Assembly (NCBI GenBank): GCA_963729795.1
Contig: CAVSPC010000019.1
Coordinates: 24,153 to 88,152 of the forward strand
Length of the DNA stretch: 64,000 bases
Direction of reading: 5' to 3'
From: CAWBBA01 sp963729795
GTDB lineage: Bacteria; Desulfobacterota; Desulfomonilia; Desulfomonilales; Desulfomonilaceae
The notes under the pieces were generated by a model, which saw nothing but the letters and a program-made list of their open reading frames with translations, did no database searches and was not told the origin of the DNA. A program made the translations under genes and the position numbers. This document shows, piece by piece, positions 35,734-44,657 of the stretch (position 1 is its first letter; each line of letters opens with the position of its first letter).

Positions 35734-35997
35734 ATGAGCGATCAAGAACGAAAAACAAGGAAGAAGCGGCCGCGGGATCTGAATCTTCTTGCAAAATCTA
35801 TCCTTGAAGAGGCTATCGCAGAAAATACCGCCTCACCTGAAGAAGAGCAGGACACTAAAAACCCTAATGCGGTGGCTTTAGGCCGTCTCGGAGGACTAAA
35901 GGGTGGAAAGGCGCGGGCCAAGAGACTAACGCCCGAAGAACGCAGCGAAATTGCCCGAATTGCTGCGCAGGCTCGATGGAAGAAATCTGATCGCTAA
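35734..35997 (+). CDS. Small basic KGG-repeat protein
   Basis: About 87 residues from the ATG at 35734. The N-terminal half is charged (KTRKKRPRDLNLLAKSILEE). The C-terminal half carries NAVALGRLGGLKGGKARAKR and EIARIAAQARWKK, a motif widespread in bacterial hypothetical proteins with a Lys/Gly-rich, possibly nucleic-acid-binding tail. It is cargo of the 35670-37250 element and converges with the 160-residue gene (stop codons overlap by 4 bp). Confidence 0.7.
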   Translation: MSDQERKTRKKRPRDLNLLAKSILEEAIAENTASPEEEQDTKNPNAVALGRLGGLKGGKARAKRLTPEERSEIARIAAQARWKKSDR

Positions 35998-36476
35998 CTC
36001 GCTTTCTTTATTTCATCTGGAGCATTCTTTCGCTCCTCAATGTCCTCAGTAAAATCCATCGGGATTTGAATCGGCATTTCATTTGGATTTATGCTGTTCC
36101 AGTGGTCTGCATCCAGAGTGAGTTGCAAGCCATCACCGACCATCTGCTCACGTCGAGCTATAAGGCTTTTGAGCATAGGTTTTCGTGGAGCCTCGTCAAT
36201 GTCGATCCAAAGATGAAGTTGCGTGCTGCCCTGTGTGACTGAAATTGCGTGGTATCCACGGTACGGTTGGCCTGTATTCTTGTCGTGCCTAATTTCTTCA
36301 CGAGCTGCTTTAGCGAATTCTTTTGCAAGACGCTCTAGCGGGGATTCAGGGACCGGCATCCGCCATCCTTTATCTCGTGCGAATTTGGCAACCTCCTTCA
36401 TTTCCACTTCTATCTTGCCTGTTTCTTCCCTGTACCAGCGGATCATCCGATGCATTTCCTGCTTCTTGGTTATCAC
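35994..36476 (-). CDS. Hypothetical protein, 160 aa
   Basis: The start is the GTG at 36476, placed seven bases behind AAGGAGGG; the upstream ATG at 36524 is inside the preceding remnant. It has an N-terminal helical part (MHRMIRWYREETGKIEVEMKEVAKF) and a central beta-rich segment (GYHAISVTQGSTQLHLWIDIDEAPR). No family is recognised. It follows the ImmA/IrrE remnant by 10 bp on the same strand, so the two were probably once one operon. It may depend on that protein as part of a toxin-antitoxin-like or stress module (inference). Confidence 0.65.
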   Translation of the reverse strand: MITKKQEMHRMIRWYREETGKIEVEMKEVAKFARDKGWRMPVPESPLERLAKEFAKAAREEIRHDKNTGQPYRGYHAISVTQGSTQLHLWIDIDEAPRKPMLKSLIARREQMVGDGLQLTLDADHWNSINPNEMPIQIPMDFTEDIEERKNAPDEIKKAS

Positions 36477-36486
36477 TGTTCCCTCC

Positions 36487-36687
36487 TTATAGATCAACCG
36501 GGGCCACATCTCCCCAGCCATCAACGATTGCGCTTGGCGCTATGATATGACGAATTTTGACCAGGTATTGCCGGAAACGATCGTACCTGCCAGTCCGGTG
36601 TTGTAGTTGTCCCGCGATCAAACCAGGATGTATTTGCAGAGTCCGCGCTAAACCAAGGAATCCCCAGCCTGGAACAAAGGCGCTGCA
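36487..36687 (-). pseudogene. C-terminal remnant of an ImmA/IrrE-type (HigA-like) protein
   Basis: Sixty-six open codons without a start. They read GWGFLGLARTLQIHPGLIAG, then QLQHRTGRYDRFRQYLVKIR, and end in VDGWGDVAPVDL. The LAR..IHPG...GQLQH pattern is the C-terminal end of XRE/ImmA-IrrE family proteins, which pair with toxins or act as phage and stress regulators. The N-terminal catalytic part is absent. It stops 10 bp before the GTG of the 160-residue gene. It shows the element cargo is a decayed two-gene module. Confidence 0.6.
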
Positions 36688-36788
36688 TCAATTAGGGCCG
36701 CCTCTAATTCCTTAATCGAGTCCTCATTTAATTTTCGGAGACTTATTAGTCCGACGGCATGTTGCGGCGGTATGTGAAGCGTTGCCAT
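36648..36788 (-). CDS. Small ORF, 46 aa (possible truncated partner)
   Basis: Starts ATLHIPPQHAVGLISLRKLN and continues EDSIKELEAALIDAAP. The N-terminus resembles a short accessory protein that I have seen upstream of HTH/ImmA-type genes, but I cannot name the family. The frame overlaps the ImmA/IrrE remnant in another phase, so a frameshift could once have separated two complete genes. It may be only a decayed end. Confidence 0.35.
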   Translation of the reverse strand: MATLHIPPQHAVGLISLRKLNEDSIKELEAALIDAAPLFQAGDSLV

Positions 36789-37359
36789 TATCTGACCTGT
36801 CCTAACGCGGTTATTGTCTAGCTGTACAAGAGTGTACCACCCAAATATTCACGCGAAGTCCCAGCTATCCGACACTTACGGCTTTGGACTCGCCAGTCAA
36901 ATTTCTGTTTCCTGAAGGAATAAAACACACTAGACAAATAAAAGTCCTTGATGCAAGCGCGCCCGTGTGTGAATGGGTTATTTTTTTACTCCGCACCTCT
37001 CAAAACATAATAAACGCGCGCTATTCGCCTGTCAAGTTAAAGTGAATCGCGCGATCGCAGTTTAATAGACTGGTTTCGCGTATTGTTTCTTGTGAGTTGT
37101 CCATTAATTTCGCCAATTCATTGACCTTTGGCACGCTTTTTGTTAAGAGTTTTTACCCACTAATCGGGGGGCTGCGTTCAGGGGCAATCTTTTGCGGATT
37201 ATTTGTCAAGTGAAGAATTCCGTTCCGAGAATTTCAAACTGACCCACTACCAATTTTTGTGTATCTTGGCGCTGCGAGTTGTAGTATTATAAAATTATTC
37301 TTACACTATCTTGACTCCGGACGCTTTTTGACGGCCTTTTTGAGAGGATATCGACCTTT

Positions 37360-38304
37360 ATGGCAAACAAAACGGTAATAAATGCGGCTGAAGTGATGAG
37401 AGACATCCGTGGAGGCATGTCCAGCCAAGACATTATGAAGAAGTACAACCTGAGCCCCAAAGGGCTGCAAAGCTTATTCAATAAACTGGTTAACGCAGGT
37501 GTCCTAAACCAGTCGGAGCTCCCACGGTCATCCAACGCAATGGGCCCAGCGCCTGACCCGGCCCCACGGCATGCCGCTTTCACGGAAGAACCCAAGGCTC
37601 AACCCACGGTGCCCCACACCCCAGTTTCTTTCGACGCGTGGAGATGCCCTGCTTGCGGCATATCGCAGCCTGAAGTTCCTGAAGAGTGCCCTAAATGCGG
37701 CATTGTGGTCTCCAAATTTCAGGATAAACAGACAGAGTATGACCAACATCTGCGTGGTATGCCAATCGGCCAGCAAATACAGCACTTTTCTAACACGGAG
37801 AGGCAAGAATCCCCATCCTATTCCGAGGACAGGGAAGAATCCAACGTGAGCTTTGCCCTCATTCTGGGAGGCGCAGGCGGGATAATTCTACTGATTGGCC
37901 TTTTTACTCCAATTCTGGTCCATCCTCTAGGAGGACTAAGCTTTTTTAAAGTGAAAGCAGGAGTGGCTGTCATTCTTGCTGCATGTGGAATTTCAGCCGT
38001 GATTTTACCGCTAATTAACTATGCAAGGTTACAATGGCTCCCCGGACTCTGTTCTCTGGGGATACTCATTTATTACTTTCATGCATTCAAGACCTTTACC
38101 ACGGTCATGCCCAACATGAAGCCAATGGTGGATCAGGCGTTGAAACACGCTGGGGGAAATGCATTTACTGAAGCGATCGCGAAAGGCATGAGCCTGGCCA
38201 TGCAACTTCGAATAGGATGGGGATGGGTTGTTCTATTCTTAGGGACCGGCGTCATCCTTATCGCCGGAGTTATAGGTTTCTTGCAAAGCAACGAGCCCGA
38301 TTAG
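37360..38304 (+). CDS. Zinc-ribbon membrane protein with N-terminal HTH-like motif
   Basis: 314 residues. The N-terminal ~55 residues (AEVMRDIRGGMSSQDIMKKY, then LSPKGLQSLFNKLVNAGVL) look like a small HTH domain common in Deltaproteobacteria. A zinc ribbon follows (CPACGISQPEVPEECPKCGI), then four TM helices. The protein could bind a partner in the cytosol and sense at the membrane, but the function is unknown. It lies just outside the inserted element, 110 bp after its right target duplication. Confidence 0.65.
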   Translation: MANKTVINAAEVMRDIRGGMSSQDIMKKYNLSPKGLQSLFNKLVNAGVLNQSELPRSSNAMGPAPDPAPRHAAFTEEPKAQPTVPHTPVSFDAWRCPACGISQPEVPEECPKCGIVVSKFQDKQTEYDQHLRGMPIGQQIQHFSNTERQESPSYSEDREESNVSFALILGGAGGIILLIGLFTPILVHPLGGLSFFKVKAGVAVILAACGISAVILPLINYARLQWLPGLCSLGILIYYFHAFKTFTTVMPNMKPMVDQALKHAGGNAFTEAIAKGMSLAMQLRIGWGWVVLFLGTGVILIAGVIGFLQSNEPD

Positions 38305-38448
38305 TTCCGCGGCACCAGGTAATTTTGTTGGTGTATTGCTCCTGCCGATCAGGCCACCTGGGGAACAGGTGACAATTTTGTTTCTTGCCAAATTGGTTCT
38401 CGGTACCTAATTTTATTGTAACAGACCAAATAATTAGGAGATTTTTCG

Positions 38449-38694
38449 ATGGCTACAACTCTTCGTCGTTGGCTGCAAACAAGTGGGTTGTCTGTGAGCC
38501 CATGGAGGGCAAGACCCGCAACAATTGTTGGAGCGATCGTATTTTTTCTGATTGCTATTGCTCAACTCTTGAGAGTAATTTTTCATGTGAGAGTGGTAGC
38601 GAACGGAGTCGCGCTTCCTTTGTGGCCCAGCCTTGTTGCCTTCGCCATCGCATTGATACTGGCGATTTTTCTCTGGCGGGAAAGTAGGCTTTAA
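38449..38694 (+). CDS. Small two-TM membrane protein
   Basis: 81 residues behind AGGAG. Two TM helices (ATIVGAIVFFLIAIAQLLRV and WPSLVAFAIALILAIFLW) are joined by a short loop; the N-terminus is basic. No family was recognised. Confidence 0.55.
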   Translation: MATTLRRWLQTSGLSVSPWRARPATIVGAIVFFLIAIAQLLRVIFHVRVVANGVALPLWPSLVAFAIALILAIFLWRESRL

Positions 38695-38895
38695 GCTATT
38701 GATCTATCGCGGCGCGAGATTCGACAACACTGTTTTCACAAAGTGAAATGTTACTAAAAATCAAGGCGCACGTATTGTACCGCTGAAATCAGAACTCGAC
38801 GGCTGTCATGAGCATCATAGAGGCAGCCGATCAGTCCCCGTTTTCCCGGACTTGGTAATGCACAATTGCGAATAGGGCTTGACCTCAGCGAGAGG

Positions 38896-38948
38896 GTAGT
38901 GGGTCAGTTTGAATTTCAAGAGGGGAAAAATTCAAACTGACCTACTAC
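38896..38948. repeat. 53-bp palindrome with the same ends as the 35670 element
   Basis: GTAGTGGGTCAGTTTGAATT (38896-38915) pairs with AATTCAAACTGACCTACTAC at the other end. Only ~13 bases (tcaagaggggaaa) separate the arms. It has the two ends of the 1.58-kb element but no cargo, so it is a minimal copy or an excision product. No target duplication is visible in the flanks. The surrounding 457-bp gap (38695-39151) holds no other recognised feature. Confidence 0.65.
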
Positions 38949-39151
38949 CGACAAGTTGGTGCAACCTTCGTTTAAAGAGCGTACAATCAGAGATCATATT
39001 CGATCATTTTGAGCCAGCTCTAAAAGCAGCAGGCGATCTATTCAGGGGCCTCATTCGGCGATGAGTGCACACGGAGACATTGGCTGCCGGACATACACAA
39101 CACTTTGACAAGGCAGGGGATTTTGAAACGCTATCTCAGAGAGGTCACAAG

Positions 39152-39616
39152 ATGGCAAAAAAAAGTGCAGGACTTCTCATGTATAGACTTATTGACGGAA
39201 AACTGGAGGTATTTTTGGTCCACATGGGCGGGCCCTTCTGGGCCAAGAAGGATATCGGGGCCTGGTCGATTCCCAAAGGTGAATATCAACCGGACGAAGA
39301 TCCGTTTGAGGCGGCTAAGCGGGAATTTCTCGAGGAAACAGGCTTTGCTGCGATCGGTGAATTCATTAGACTAAAGGACGTGAAGCAACCGGGCGGTAAG
39401 GTAGTGTCTGCCTGGGCATTTGAAGGGGACTGCGGCGCTAAGCAGATTACCAGCAATACTTTCTCTATGGAATGGCCTCCTCGTTCCGGGCGTTTCCAGG
39501 AATTTCCCGAGGTCGATCGTGCTGAATGGTTCGCGCTCGATATCGCGAATGGAAAATTATTGAAAGGCCAGCGGCCTTTCATTCAGGAACTTCAGAGCAT
39601 CCTGCAGGACAAGTAG
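39152..39616 (+). CDS. NUDIX hydrolase
   Basis: 154 residues from the ATG at 39152 (AGAGG upstream). The NUDIX box is GEYQPDEDPFEAAKREFLEE followed by TGF (canonical Gx5Ex7REUxEE). The Trp-rich N-terminal part (WSIPKGEY) and the tail match the predicted NTP-pyrophosphohydrolase/diadenosine-type subfamily. The substrate is unknown. Confidence 0.85.
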   Translation: MAKKSAGLLMYRLIDGKLEVFLVHMGGPFWAKKDIGAWSIPKGEYQPDEDPFEAAKREFLEETGFAAIGEFIRLKDVKQPGGKVVSAWAFEGDCGAKQITSNTFSMEWPPRSGRFQEFPEVDRAEWFALDIANGKLLKGQRPFIQELQSILQDK

Positions 39617-39856
39617 CAGAACAAAGCATTCTTCGAACCACAGTGTAGGATATTGTTTTGCCATCATTTCCCCATACGGTGAGAACTTTAGAGGCGAACT
39701 CTCTGCGTTCGGGGCGCACTCTGTGTCTCACGAAACGGTGATCCCGCGCAAATCGCGGGATTGATTGCCCGATGGGCGGTCGCGAATCTTCTGACTGCCG
39801 ATCGGCATCAATGTTACTGGAGACGAGAGTCACAGATAGGTACGAGGTAGTCGAAA

Positions 39857-40039
39857 ATGAACGATAAATCCGTATACGGCGAGAAATCCAGAAAGCCTGT
39901 GAAGTCAAGTAAGCTGACTTGCCCTGTAAATTACTATCGGTGCGAAAAATGCCCTAAAGATGATGTCCCCGGCTGTTGCCCGATCGGATCGAGCTGCATG
40001 TGCCGTGATGGATACTTGGATATGTGCGAGGCGATTTGA
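39857..40039 (+). CDS. Small Cys-rich protein
   Basis: 60 residues. The second half has eight cysteines (CPVNYYRCEKCPKDDVPGCC, then CMCRDGYLDMC). No signal peptide is visible. It may bind metal or be a short ferredoxin-like protein, but the spacing fits none of the patterns I know. A GAGG lies upstream of the ATG. Confidence 0.5.
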   Translation: MNDKSVYGEKSRKPVKSSKLTCPVNYYRCEKCPKDDVPGCCPIGSSCMCRDGYLDMCEAI

Positions 40040-40270
40040 TCGGGGCATTTGAATCGCAGGCAAAATATTGACCGGTGGTACAGGCTTCCAGCCGTGGCAA
40101 CCAAGTCGTATTCTTTTTCCGCCATTTGAGAACCGCTCTCGTCGAGCTTCGGCTCTCCTGTTTGTCTGTACCCCATTCCGGTGCTGCGACGTTGCCACGG
40201 ATTCTTCTAGATATGGAAACGGCGCAGACAAGATCATTCGGGACTTATCTGCGCCCTTGGATCGGCTCTG

Positions 40271-40633
40271 TTAAGCGGCGTTCTCGTCCGACTGCCACAA
40301 GCCGAAAAGGTTTTTCTGGGGGTCCAGCGCCACGGCGTACCAACCCATGCCCTTGACCGCGGTCGTGGGAACAATCACTGTGGCACCCTCACTTTTGGCT
40401 CTGTCGAGAGATTCTTCAACCGAATCCACACAAACATAGAACGTCGGAGTTTGTCGGGGATCTTGGCGGGCCATCATACCTGCCCCGGGTTTCTCATCGC
40501 CGTGTTTAATCCCGTAATATTCAATGTCTCCGGACATTTTCTCGAAATCCCACTCAAAAACACCGCCGTAAAACTTTCGCAGTGATTCAAGATTGTCCGC
40601 GGGGATCTCTATATGACAGATCTGACCTTTCAT
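40271..40633 (-). CDS. VOC/glyoxalase-like protein
   Basis: 120 residues, a single VOC unit with the paired beta-alpha-beta-beta-beta modules (ICHIEIPADNLESLRKFYGG and FYVCVDSVEESLDRAKSEGA, ending in DPQKNLFGLWQ). It starts behind GGAGGAATTAATC. This subgroup includes many proteins with no metal-dependent enzyme activity shown. The function is unknown. Confidence 0.8.
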   Translation of the reverse strand: MKGQICHIEIPADNLESLRKFYGGVFEWDFEKMSGDIEYYGIKHGDEKPGAGMMARQDPRQTPTFYVCVDSVEESLDRAKSEGATVIVPTTAVKGMGWYAVALDPQKNLFGLWQSDENAA

Positions 40634-40930
40634 GATTAATTCCTCCCACCGTTGCCGGATTCAATTGTGCACCGGAACCAGTGGAACGAGCCTTACACGT
40701 GCAACGCCATCAACCTTGGGTTTCTCTCGCTGCCATGCCGGCGGAATTCCTTTGTTTCCATTCGCAATATAGTCACAACTCCCAAATTGGGCCAAATTTG
40801 ATCGGGTGGTGTCTCTAACCCAAGATTATGCAGCCCATTTGGTGTTATGATTATCACAATGACGGATGGCTGCATGGGGAGCGTTAAAGACGCCTGATGA
40901 GCGTGTGGTGCAAGTTAATGTAGGTATCAA

Positions 40931-43096
40931 GTGCGAACAGCGCTTTTCACGATTGCAATTTTGTTCCTGCCGATGATTGTCAATGGCTTTAGCAAGGGCA
41001 ATTCCTTTATCAATCATGAACTCAAGGTTTCTTTGGACCCCGTAGCCCGTTGTTTCACTGCCGAAGATACGATCACGGTTCCTGAAGGTCGGCCGCGGAC
41101 CCTTCACTTCTCGTTGCACAAGGGGCTTAAACCGGTCTCGCTCACCCCCAACGTGACTGCGGTTCGGGAGTCCGGACGGCAACAAGCGGTTCCAATTGAA
41201 TTGTATCGTGTCTCACTACCAGCGGGTACGAGGACGTTCGTTCTCAAATTTGGCGGAGAAATCTATCATCCTGTGTCCCCCCCCGGACAGGAAATTGCGA
41301 CAGGTATGCGAGAAACACCCGGCATAATTTCAAAAGAAGGGGTATTTCTATCCGGAGTTTCGCACTGGTATCCTCAATTCGGTGCGGGATTAATAACATT
41401 CACCCTGGAGGTCAATTTACCCCACGACTGGGACGTGGTGAGCCAAGGAAAACGCACCTCACACCAGGTGGAAGACGATGCAAAACATGTGACCTGGCGA
41501 TGTGAACAACCCCAGGAAGAGATATTCGCAGTTGCTGCAAGATTCTTTGAATACTCCCGGGCGGCAGGGGATTTAAAATTGATGGTCTTTTTGCGCGAAG
41601 AGGATCGAAACGTTGCCGACACGTATCTCGCTGCTGCCGTTCGATACCTCGATACGTACGACAAGATGATCGGGCCGTATGCGTACAAGAAGTTTGCATT
41701 GGTAGAGAATTTCTGGGAGACAGGTTACGGAATGCCGTCCTTCACACTCATGGGGCCGAAGGTAATCCGCTTTCCATTTATCGTCCATACATCCTATCCT
41801 CATGAGATATTGCACAATTGGTGGGGAAATGGTGTCTTTCCTGACCCAAGCAGTGGGAATTGGTCAGAAGGATTAACTGCATACCTTGCCGATCATCTCG
41901 TGCAAGAGCAGCGAGGCACTGCATGCCGATATCGGCGGGATGTCTTACAAAAGTTCGCGGACTACGTTTCCCAAGGGAAAGATTTTCCACTGACCAAGTT
42001 CCGATCTCGCCACAGTACCGCCACCGAAGCGATTGGGTATGGCAAGGGTCTCATGTTCTTCCACATGCTGCGGACGGAACTTGGAGACGACGCTTTTGTC
42101 AAGGGCTTGCGTGAGTTCTACCGCAACTACAAATTCAAGTTTGCTTCGTTCGATGACATACGCAGGAGCTTTGAAACGGTTTCCGGGAAAGATCTTAGCA
42201 GAGCGTTCCACCAGTGGGTTGACAGACCCGGTGCCCCTCAATTGAGGATTAGTAACGCAAGGGTGACAACTGAACGAGAGGGTTACCTTGCCACAGTGCT
42301 TTTTGAACAGGTTCAGGCCGACGCACCTTATTATTTGAATATCCCCGTGGCCATAACCATGAAGGGACAAGATCGTGCGTATCAGACCGTGGTATGCATG
42401 ACGAAGAGGCGACACGAAGCGGAATTCAGGCTACCTCTTTTGCCCTTGCGAATGGATGTGGATCCTGAGTTCGACGTTTTCCGCAGGCTTGCGCCGGAAG
42501 AAGCTCCGCCCGCGTTGTCGCAGATTTTCGGAGCCCGAAAACTGACGATAGTGCTCCCGTCCTCGGCCAGGGATCCCTTTAACAAGGCATTTCAAGAGCT
42601 CGCGCAGGCCTGGCGTGAGTCTGGTCCGGATGAGATAAAAGTGGTTAGCGATTCGGAATTGCGCTCACTGCCATCAGATGCCTCAGTAGTCATTCTCGGA
42701 TGGGAAAATCGTTTTCTCGGTCAAATATTTCCACCGCTGGCGAAATACGGTGTCAGACTGGAACACGACATCTTGGCGATCGGAGAAAACCGAGTCACGA
42801 AAACGGGTCACTCAGTGGCCATGACTGTCAGGCACCCGAAGAACAACAAGCTTGCCTTGACATGGATTGCCGGTGACCGGGCAGACGCTATCCGGGTGCT
42901 GGCTCGAAAACTCCCGCATTACCAAAACTATGGCTACCTCGTATTCGAGGGCGACAAGGCAGTGAACGTTTTGAAGGGCTATTGGCCCGTCCTGAGATCT
43001 CCCATGTCGGTGTTCTTCCCGGGGAAAAATAGTTCTATTCTAAAAGTACCAACGGGAAAACTGTTGCCCAGAAAGCCGTTGGCAAGATTGCCTTAG
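40931..43096 (+). CDS. M1-family-like zinc aminopeptidase (exported)
   Basis: 721 residues from the GTG at 40931, with an N-terminal signal-like segment (LFTIAILFLPMIVNGFSKG). The gluzincin site is PHEILHNWWGN (HExxH), followed ~20 residues later by the third ligand in WSEGLTAYLADH. The N-terminal ~240 residues correspond to the M1 beta-saddle domain, and after the catalytic helical domain comes a beta/ARM-like C-terminus (~450-720). The usual GxMEN aminopeptidase motif is not seen, and the region in front of the zinc site reads WETGYGMPSF. A periplasmic peptidase of M1 clan type is the safest call. Confidence 0.75.
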   Translation: MRTALFTIAILFLPMIVNGFSKGNSFINHELKVSLDPVARCFTAEDTITVPEGRPRTLHFSLHKGLKPVSLTPNVTAVRESGRQQAVPIELYRVSLPAGTRTFVLKFGGEIYHPVSPPGQEIATGMRETPGIISKEGVFLSGVSHWYPQFGAGLITFTLEVNLPHDWDVVSQGKRTSHQVEDDAKHVTWRCEQPQEEIFAVAARFFEYSRAAGDLKLMVFLREEDRNVADTYLAAAVRYLDTYDKMIGPYAYKKFALVENFWETGYGMPSFTLMGPKVIRFPFIVHTSYPHEILHNWWGNGVFPDPSSGNWSEGLTAYLADHLVQEQRGTACRYRRDVLQKFADYVSQGKDFPLTKFRSRHSTATEAIGYGKGLMFFHMLRTELGDDAFVKGLREFYRNYKFKFASFDDIRRSFETVSGKDLSRAFHQWVDRPGAPQLRISNARVTTEREGYLATVLFEQVQADAPYYLNIPVAITMKGQDRAYQTVVCMTKRRHEAEFRLPLLPLRMDVDPEFDVFRRLAPEEAPPALSQIFGARKLTIVLPSSARDPFNKAFQELAQAWRESGPDEIKVVSDSELRSLPSDASVVILGWENRFLGQIFPPLAKYGVRLEHDILAIGENRVTKTGHSVAMTVRHPKNNKLALTWIAGDRADAIRVLARKLPHYQNYGYLVFEGDKAVNVLKGYWPVLRSPMSVFFPGKNSSILKVPTGKLLPRKPLARLP

Positions 43097-43359
43097 TAAT
43101 CTGTTTCATAAATTCGGTTACGTATTCTGCCGTACCTAATGCTTGTAGCCGGAACCCTCTTCCGGTAGGAGCGGTCCCGCGAAACGCGGGATGGACTGGA
43201 CCCCGGATCGGAGTCCGGGGTGACCCATCGGGTATTCCCAGACAAATATCTGACAATCACTATAGTCCCTTTCAAAATGATTCACGAAAAGCAGCGGGTT
43301 GACTCCGGATTGCCCGCCCCACCCTCTTTGTAACCGTCGGCCGAGCTTCCTATTTCACT

Positions 43360-43932
43360 TTACTCTCGGTACGTAGTCTTTTCTTGGATTGTCTTTCTGG
43401 GAGTTTGGAATGGTTCGCCCGCTGGTTTGCCTACACAGATCAATGCCAAAGGATCTTTTTCCGGCTCTATGTTCAGGATCTCCCGGAGAGCATCCTTTTC
43501 AAACAGAGTGAACCACAGAGTTCCAAGACCGAGAGAATAAGCCGTCAAGAGAATATTCTGGATAGCTGCGGCGCACGCGTGCTGGTAGGCCACGCCGCCA
43601 TTTTTCAGGAACATGTCAGCCCCGGATTTTTTGGGATCGCCAATCACCGCCAGAATCACCGGCACTTCTTTGAGAAAGCCCACTTCATAGCGGTTCAGCC
43701 ATTTCCAGCCGCTCTTCTCATAGAGAATCTGTCGCCGGGTTTCCGCTTCTGCAAATATTTTTGTCTTGAGTTCGGGGGCGGTGATGACGATGAATTCCCA
43801 CGGCTGATTGTTGGCTGGAGAAGGCGCCCAGATGGCTGCCTCAAGGAGCTGTTCAATTATTTCTTTGCCTAGGCCGTCCGGCAAGTAGTTGCGACAGCTC
43901 CGACGTTCCTTTATGGCAGTGTGTAGATCCAC
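43360..43932 (-). CDS. Nitroreductase-family flavoprotein
   Basis: 190 residues with the FMN-binding N-terminus IKERRSCRNYLPDGLGKEII and LLEAAIWAPSPANNQPWEFI, and a C-terminal GLGTLWFTLFEKDALREILN. It reduces nitro, quinone or similar groups with NAD(P)H. AAAGGAG lies upstream of the ATG. Confidence 0.85.
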   Translation of the reverse strand: MDLHTAIKERRSCRNYLPDGLGKEIIEQLLEAAIWAPSPANNQPWEFIVITAPELKTKIFAEAETRRQILYEKSGWKWLNRYEVGFLKEVPVILAVIGDPKKSGADMFLKNGGVAYQHACAAAIQNILLTAYSLGLGTLWFTLFEKDALREILNIEPEKDPLALICVGKPAGEPFQTPRKTIQEKTTYRE

Positions 43933-44017
43933 AGACTACTCCTTTCACAAGTTGAGACGGTGATCTGAAACCACCGCCATGCTTCCAATCACGCGGCTCT
44001 TGGACATGACCGGAATG

Positions 44018-44657
44018 TCACAGAGGTTTGGCCAGGATTTGCCTGATCCGCACGTCCAGAAATCGGTCGGACGGACAACCTTGGACAATAGCCACGGTGT
44101 CAGCGCCTTTTCCGGTGCCGGCAACCGCGATTATGTCTTCCCCTTCCGGTAACAGACCCGCGTCGCAGGCTTCCACAACGATCTCAACGCAAACCTTTAT
44201 ACCCTGGCCGAGCAATCTCAGCGTTTGGGCGACTATGTAGCCCGGATAGACTCCCTGATGCTTTTTCATAAAGGAGGCTTCGATTCCTCGACTTAGAATA
44301 GTCCCGGTGAAGATCTTGACACCGAGACGAGCCAATTCTTGCCTTGCTTTAGCAGGACATTCATCCTGATTTGGTCCTGCATAGCCCACGTTGTGGGTAA
44401 CCGCCACAATATTCAGGGCCTTGCCTTCCAATTTCTTGGCGAACGACAACGCGGTTTTAGCCCACGTTGTGGGTAACCGCCACAATATTCAGGGCCTTGC
44501 CTTCCAATTTCTTGGCGAACGACAACGCGGTTTCGCCGGCAGTGGTGGCTACCACTAAATGCGAGATTCCTTCATCCACAAGCCCTGAGACTATTTCCAA
44601 ACACCGGGATGTGTTTTCCCTACCGGGCTTCTCAAAGTATTCGACCTGCCTGATCAT
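44018..44657 (-). pseudogene. Pyruvate kinase C-terminal-domain-like protein, interrupted by a 76-bp duplication
   Basis: Two frames form one protein of the stand-alone PK alpha/beta (PK_C) type: the N-terminal part is IRQVEYFEKPGRENTSRCLE, followed by HLVVATTAGETALSFAKKLE, and the C-terminal part is GVYPGYIVAQTLRLLGQG through EDIIAVAGTGKGADTV. The segment TALSFAKKLEGKALNIVAVT occurs in both because of the duplication. Removing 76 bp gives 187 uninterrupted codons. The family's enzymatic role is unknown; it may bind a phosphorylated metabolite. Confidence 0.75.
44383..44534. repeat. Perfect 76-bp tandem duplication
   Basis: 44383-44458 is repeated at 44459-44534 (agcccacgttgtgggtaacc to aacgacaacgcggttt). 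The unit is not a multiple of three and breaks the PK_C gene. The two copies appear identical, so the event is recent or an assembly error. Confidence 0.85.

Larger units (their letters stand above)
35670..37250. mobile_element. 1.58-kb element with GTAGTGGGTCAG ends and 10-bp target duplication, no transposase
   Basis: The left end GTAGTGGGTCAGTTT (35670-35684) is repeated inverted at the right end (37236-37250). The flanks are a perfect direct repeat caatttttgt (35660-35669 and 37251-37260), a 10-bp target-site duplication. Inside are a KGG-type basic protein gene, a 160-residue hypothetical gene, a fragment of an ImmA/IrrE-type protein, and a 46-residue ORF; no transposase is recognisable. 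A 53-bp palindrome with the same ends lies at 38896-38948. A 10-bp duplication is in the range of IS4-type transposases (inference). It is probably mobilised in trans. Confidence 0.8.

Noticed and set aside
44457..44657. Two separate PK_C-like genes
   Set aside because: The overlap of the two frames is created by the 76-bp tandem duplication; removing it gives one gene.
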